The position numbers and the translations under genes are program-made. 6,956 nt of DNA from a bacterium. GTDB taxonomy: Bacteria > Patescibacteria > Paceibacteria > UBA9973 > UBA2103. The notes beneath the pieces were generated by a model that did not search any database, was not told the DNA's origin, and saw only the letters and a program-made list of their open reading frames with translations. Location: positions 1 through 6,956 of the forward strand of contig JAKAMK010000042.1 in the NCBI GenBank assembly GCA_021812925.1. Direction: 5' to 3'. Of this stretch, positions 5,001 to 6,956 are shown piece after piece (the first letter of the stretch is position 1; each line of letters begins with the position of its first letter).

Positions 5001-6956
5001 CCCGCGTTGAAATTGGTACTGCCGCTCGAGCTATTCCAGTAATTCGCGTAGAACGAGAGGTTGTACGATGGCATATCCGTGAAATTGGAACCGCTCGTCG
5101 CGCCGTTATTACCGATACGAATGTTGCCCCCCTCAACGTCAAGCCGATCGCCCGGATTCGTCGTCCCAATGCCGACTAGGCCTGCAGAGTTTATGGCCAC
5201 GCGGTCGCCTTGGCTCGTACCATTGAACGTAGAAAAAAGGATTCCGTCGGCATTACTCGTTGCTGAAATACGCAAGCTATTGCCGCCATATACAGCGTTC
5301 GTCTCGCCGATGGTCGGGAGCGAAGAGTAGCCAGACGGGTTCGAATCCGTGATACCAAAGGAGATGATGTTCGTCGCACTCCCAGACGTTCCGGTGGTTC
5401 CTAGCTGCAGCGCTGTACCTGGATTGGTTACTCCAATACCCACGTTGCCGGCAGAGGAGATGACCATAGCCTGTGTACCGTTCGGCGATGTGGGGAAAAC
5501 ACTGGTGTTGTTGACGACGAAATCCAGTGAACCGCCCGTGTTGGTGGCGCCGCCAACGATGAAGTTCGGCCCGTTGTTGCCAAGCTGGAGGTAGCCCTGT
5601 GCACCCGACATGACGCCGAGGTAGGTGGGGTACGAGGACGCGTATGTGCTCGAATTAATCTGGAGTGCCGGTTGTGTCTGTCCGCCCAGTGAGAGGAGCG
5701 AACTTGGGCTGGTGAGTCCTCCAATACCAACGTTGCCCGTGGTATCTATAAGCAGGCGATTAGCTGTTTGGCGATGATCATATATGAAGAATTTTCCGTC
5801 ATTCGCTGCTATGTAGCCGCTGCCAATCCACCACTCATCAGGAGTCGCCGCATTGTCTTTTAGGCTGATGATTGGCGAAGCTCCGCTGGAGCCGTTTTTT
5901 GTGATGCGCAGTAATGGTTGCGTGTCGCCCGCAATCTCTAACGCCGAAGCTGGACTCGTCGTCCCGATGCCGACGTTGCCGCCAATCATTCCAAATCCAT
6001 TCGTTTTATCCCACATGAGGTTAAAATCGTTATTCCCGCCATTGGTGTCTCTGAACAAGAGTCTCGGATCTCCCGAACTTGAGCTGTTCCCCTCTATTGC
6101 AATTCCTCCGTTGGATCCAACAGACCGCACGACATCCAATGGGTACGTCGGGCTCGTCGTCCCGATGCCGACGTTCGCGCTCATGAGCGCAATATTGCCT
6201 GATGACGGGAATCCAATGTACCCGTTCGAGCTACTACCCCAGTACAGCGCAGTGGTCTGTCCATTGCCGACCACGAGGCTGTTGTCAAAGATTCCGTAGC
6301 TCGATGCGCGCATGTCGCCGGTAATGTCGAGGTTATAGGTCGGGCTCGCGTTGCCGATGCCGACATCGCCGGTTGATTGATTAATGCTCATTGCGACAGT
6401 GCCGCCTGTTGGAGTTGCTACACCGCCTGTGTACGAGCCGATCTGGAACACATTATTCGCGGTTTGATCAGGGCCAACGACCCAGTTGTTTGAAGTCCCG
6501 TCGGTGTTCTTGGCGACGAACCAAACTCCGTTCCACGTGCCGTTTGTCGTTGAATTAATCTTCGCAAGCGCGATAGAACCTTGTATCGCGAATAGTGTCT
6601 CCGGGCTCGTCGTCCCGATCCCGACGTTGCCGGAGGACGTGACGGTCAGTTTCGTACTGCCGCTCCAGAGTTGTGCGGTGCCATCAGGTGAGTACCAGGT
6701 CCAACGTTCCCCGTTCGACGGACTGCTTACATACGCACCGTTCGCATTTGCACGATCGGCGAATGACCAACCTGCCGATGTCCCCCCGGTAAAGGCGAGA
6801 CCGTCGACTTCAAGCAACGCGTTGGGCGTCGTCGTCCCGATGCCGACGTTGCCGGTCGTGCTCGCGATCGTAAAGGGTCTCGAGTTATTATAGTAGTTGA
6901 ATATATTGAATGTGCCGTCAGCCGCATTATTGTAAACCCCCCAGCGATTCGCGGAA
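2045..6956 (-). CDS. Giant fibre/adhesin-like protein with tandem S74 chaperone domains (5' partial)
   Basis: The frame is open from the window edge, giving 1636 visible residues (numbered from the codon at 6955); the true start and any signal peptide lie outside. A TTG at 6817 could be taken as a start, but the frame upstream continues the same repeat pattern ([11 protein letters not shown]), so it is internal. Domain order: shaft with 12 GxVGIG-type motifs (about 35-1120); first S74 intramolecular chaperone domain starting at SDYRIK (Ser977/Lys982); a short shaft repeat; second S74 domain starting at STRSAK (Ser1130/Lys1135); a short coiled coil, [10 protein letters not shown]; a beta-rich segment (about 1240-1365); two Ig-like domains; and a Ser/Thr-rich tail with no sortase motif or membrane helix. 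S74 domains drive trimerisation of phage tail fibres and related surface proteins, then cleave before the Ser. In CPR bacteria such proteins are encoded chromosomally and are probably extracellular; whether this one is cellular or phage-derived cannot be settled here. Confidence 0.9.
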   Translation of the reverse strand, partial: SANRWGVYNNAADGTFNIFNYYNNSRPFTIASTTGNVGIGTTTPNALLEVDGLAFTGGTSAGWSFADRANANGAYVSSPSNGERWTWYSPDGTAQLWSGSTKLTVTSSGNVGIGTTSPETLFAIQGSIALAKINSTTNGTWNGVWFVAKNTDGTSNNWVVGPDQTANNVFQIGSYTGGVATPTGGTVAMSINQSTGDVGIGNASPTYNLDITGDMRASSYGIFDNSLVVGNGQTTALYWGSSSNGYIGFPSSGNIALMSANVGIGTTSPTYPLDVVRSVGSNGGIAIEGNSSSSGDPRLLFRDTNGGNNDFNLMWDKTNGFGMIGGNVGIGTTSPASALEIAGDTQPLLRITKNGSSGASPIISLKDNAATPDEWWIGSGYIAANDGKFFIYDHRQTANRLLIDTTGNVGIGGLTSPSSLLSLGGQTQPALQINSSTYASSYPTYLGVMSGAQGYLQLGNNGPNFIVGGATNTGGSLDFVVNNTSVFPTSPNGTQAMVISSAGNVGIGVTNPGTALQLGTTGTSGSATNIISFGITDSNPSGYSSLPTIGETNAVYGGNSLRISATSNADGILFSTFNGTSQGDRVAINSAGLVGIGTTNPGDRLDVEGGNIRIGNNGATSGSNFTDMPSYNLSFYANYWNSSSGSTNFNAGNIYGIATNGNSTSPNPRLTLAPGGTDVLSALSTGYVGIDTTSPAQRLTINQSGSSWNDGIGIDISGSATNIWKIIADGGTTATMLTIAPDNNYAEGIVDNAGSVGIGLSNPSYKLDVSGSTRTSGYYYSTNTATDKFGNVNASGWGVDALNNGNWDLLVYDGGQLYYNAAYMGYGGSGDAIVHTYNTNQNLDLEPNGTGSVNVTSNLTVNSSSGYGISMGNSNEMWFGNNYNGATAGYINYRGYAGGTTQYRDLYIDNGEGGNIAYFQGSTGYVGIDTTTLSSSALTVNGSVKMTTGVLSGVTACNGGNALQTGAGGGIICGTPSDYRIKQDITPMTGTTSLADLRALAPVTFYYKDGLDLSTTTLQYGFIAQAVQTVYPSLVSLRDPTQYTPDGTYTLGYTGLIAPTVSAVKELDSAFTLENLATTATSSVASWYEGTSTPAITIDASGNVGIGTTTPNHTLTVAGDVGAIAFVNTSTRSAKYDINYLTQDEASSTLAELMQLKAATYHYNIEPSQDPLHLGFIAEDVDQIAPQIASPDGKGIDLYKLATFTLTGVQQLAGKVDANTVELASLEKRVTALENGSVAMSTSSPVAFSLSTTSLTNVLAQLGITVKNGFLALSSIAANQFVATTDASGQSSAGSGTIAAGEASVTVTNSLVQPTSKVFVTMTSPVSGSWYLADKVNGSFRVALDATTTVAVTFDYFIVETEAGTPAPAPGAGGTGTTTPASGTSSLTLQGANPVHLSVGATYTDPGVTAIDKNGSTDPIEYFVNGVDVGASAPTVDTTAPTTYLITYRMIDSAGQTFTVIRSVIVGNPDGTVSTQGSGVSGQVSGNTNASGTASTSPSTATSTSSSITITDATTTPPTATSTPATASTTPPVIILNGSTSMQVTEGTAFTDPGATATDSVDGDLTGKIVVTGTVDTSTVGSYTLTYSVTDSAGNTTTATRTVSVVAPAPTSTASSTASSTLTATSSTTATSTPAI
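2135..2365 (-). other. Ig-like domain of the DUF5011 type (C-terminal copy)
   Basis: Approximate residues 1531-1607 of the fibre. It begins at PVIILNGS, contains the hallmark [16 protein letters not shown], then [13 protein letters not shown], and ends at TRTVSVV. These are the standard strands of the bacterial Ig-like fold found in secreted and surface proteins, where it usually acts as a spacer or binding module. A Thr/Ser-rich tail of about 30 residues follows to the stop. Confidence 0.8.
2501..2528 (+). repeat. Third heptamer run (TGACNNN x4) inside the fibre gene
   Basis: TGAC recurs every 7 bases at 2501, 2508, 2515 and 2522, with tails ACC, CGC, CCC and CCC. It encodes part of the Gly/Ser linker ([10 protein letters not shown]) between the two Ig-like domains. 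A 7-base period cycles through all reading frames, so the protein sequence does not explain it. The core and unit length match the arrays around the four-helix-bundle gene, and the C-rich tails resemble the innermost units of the right array. Confidence 0.7.
2549..2800 (-). other. Degenerate Ig-like domain (N-terminal copy)
   Basis: Approximate residues 1386-1469 of the fibre. [21 protein letters not shown] matches the start of a DUF5011-type Ig-like domain, and [13 protein letters not shown] with RSVIVG matches its end. The DGDLT segment is replaced by a longer, Asn/Thr-containing stretch. It is separated from the second copy by a Ser/Thr/Pro-rich linker that holds the heptamer run. Confidence 0.6.
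3240..3568 (-). other. Second S74 domain plus coiled coil
   Basis: STRSAKYDI begins the domain, with Ser1130 (3566-3568) and Lys1135 (3551-3553) at the same five-residue spacing as the self-cleaving dyad of the S74 family. [14 protein letters not shown] and [16 protein letters not shown] are the conserved core. The Asp and Arg that follow the Ser in the usual SDxRxK signature are absent, so activity is less certain than for the first copy. It ends in [14 protein letters not shown], a short coiled coil typical after S74 domains. Confidence 0.75.
3604..6870 (-). repeat. Shaft repeat region, twelve GxVGIG-type motifs
   Basis: The motif G-x-VGIG-TT-S/T-P followed by a hydrophobic L-x-V/I-x-G strand occurs 12 times. 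Approximate plus-strand positions of the motif core are 6836, 6614, 6354, 6164, 5966, 5727, 5434, 5167, 4884, 4678, 4171 and 3637. Spacing is 190-295 bases for the first ten and over 500 for the last two. Some copies vary (GIDTTSP, GIGLSNP, GIGNASP). The segments between motifs are Gly/Asn/Ser/Tyr-rich and differ strongly from each other, as expected for interchangeable beta modules of a trimeric fibre. Confidence 0.85.
3745..4027 (-). other. First S74 intramolecular chaperone domain
   Basis: SDYRIKQDI starts the domain with the intact S-D-x-R-x-K signature; the predicted cleavage is just before Ser977 (4025-4027), assisted by Lys982 (4010-4012). [34 protein letters not shown] and the terminal SAVKEL helix are the conserved core. 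The domain is about 150 residues upstream of the second copy and 660 residues from the C-terminus, instead of being terminal as in most known S74 proteins. Confidence 0.85.

Noticed and set aside
6815..6817. TTG as start codon of the fibre gene
   Set aside because: The frame stays open upstream to the window edge and encodes another copy of the shaft motif ([11 protein letters not shown]), so this Leu is internal and the gene is 5' partial.
2045..6956. Prophage
   Set aside because: S74 fibres occur in phages, but no other phage gene is present and the adjacent genes are central metabolism, so a prophage is not supported from this window.

Overview
All four genes lie on the minus strand, so transcription runs from the right edge to the left edge: a very long surface or tail-fibre-like protein (its N-terminus is outside the window), glyceraldehyde-3-phosphate dehydrogenase (gap), a small four-helix-bundle protein of the S23/23S-IVS family, and a ribose-5-phosphate isomerase B type enzyme (rpiB). 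The DNA is GC-rich. A giant fibre protein with repeated [10 protein letters not shown] motifs and S74 chaperone domains, next to compact central-metabolism genes and an S23-type four-helix-bundle gene, suggests a Patescibacteria/CPR genome, most likely Parcubacteria. This is inference from gene families; no rRNA or other marker is present. TGA is not used as a sense codon in any of the four frames.

Region by region: 1-52 is the 3' flank of rpiB, with a weak hairpin at the very edge. 53-541 is rpiB. 537-941 is the most unusual part: the four-helix-bundle gene (562-921) sits between two arrays of 7-base units with a GTCA/TGAC core. The arrays are in inverted orientation and include a perfect 12-bp inverted repeat. 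They overlap the start codon of rpiB, the stop and start codons of the small gene, and the stop codon of gap. The whole 405-bp unit looks like a small element inserted at the gap/rpiB junction. 932-1942 is gap. 1943-2044 is the only real intergenic spacer and holds a perfect 13-bp hairpin just after the fibre stop codon. 2045-6956 is the fibre gene, open to the window edge.

The fibre has a repetitive N-terminal shaft (12 GxVGIG-type motifs), two tandem S74 domains that both keep the Ser-x4-Lys spacing of the self-cleaving dyad, a short coiled coil, a beta-rich segment and two Ig-like domains joined by Ser/Thr/Pro-rich linkers. A third run of TGAC heptamers (2501-2528) lies inside the coding sequence of one linker.

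Gap and RpiB act in lower glycolysis and the non-oxidative pentose phosphate pathway, and are probably co-transcribed with the small gene between them. The fibre gene is probably a separate transcription unit ending at the hairpin. The main candidate for something new is the heptamer/four-helix-bundle unit, supported by a related heptamer run elsewhere in the same window.
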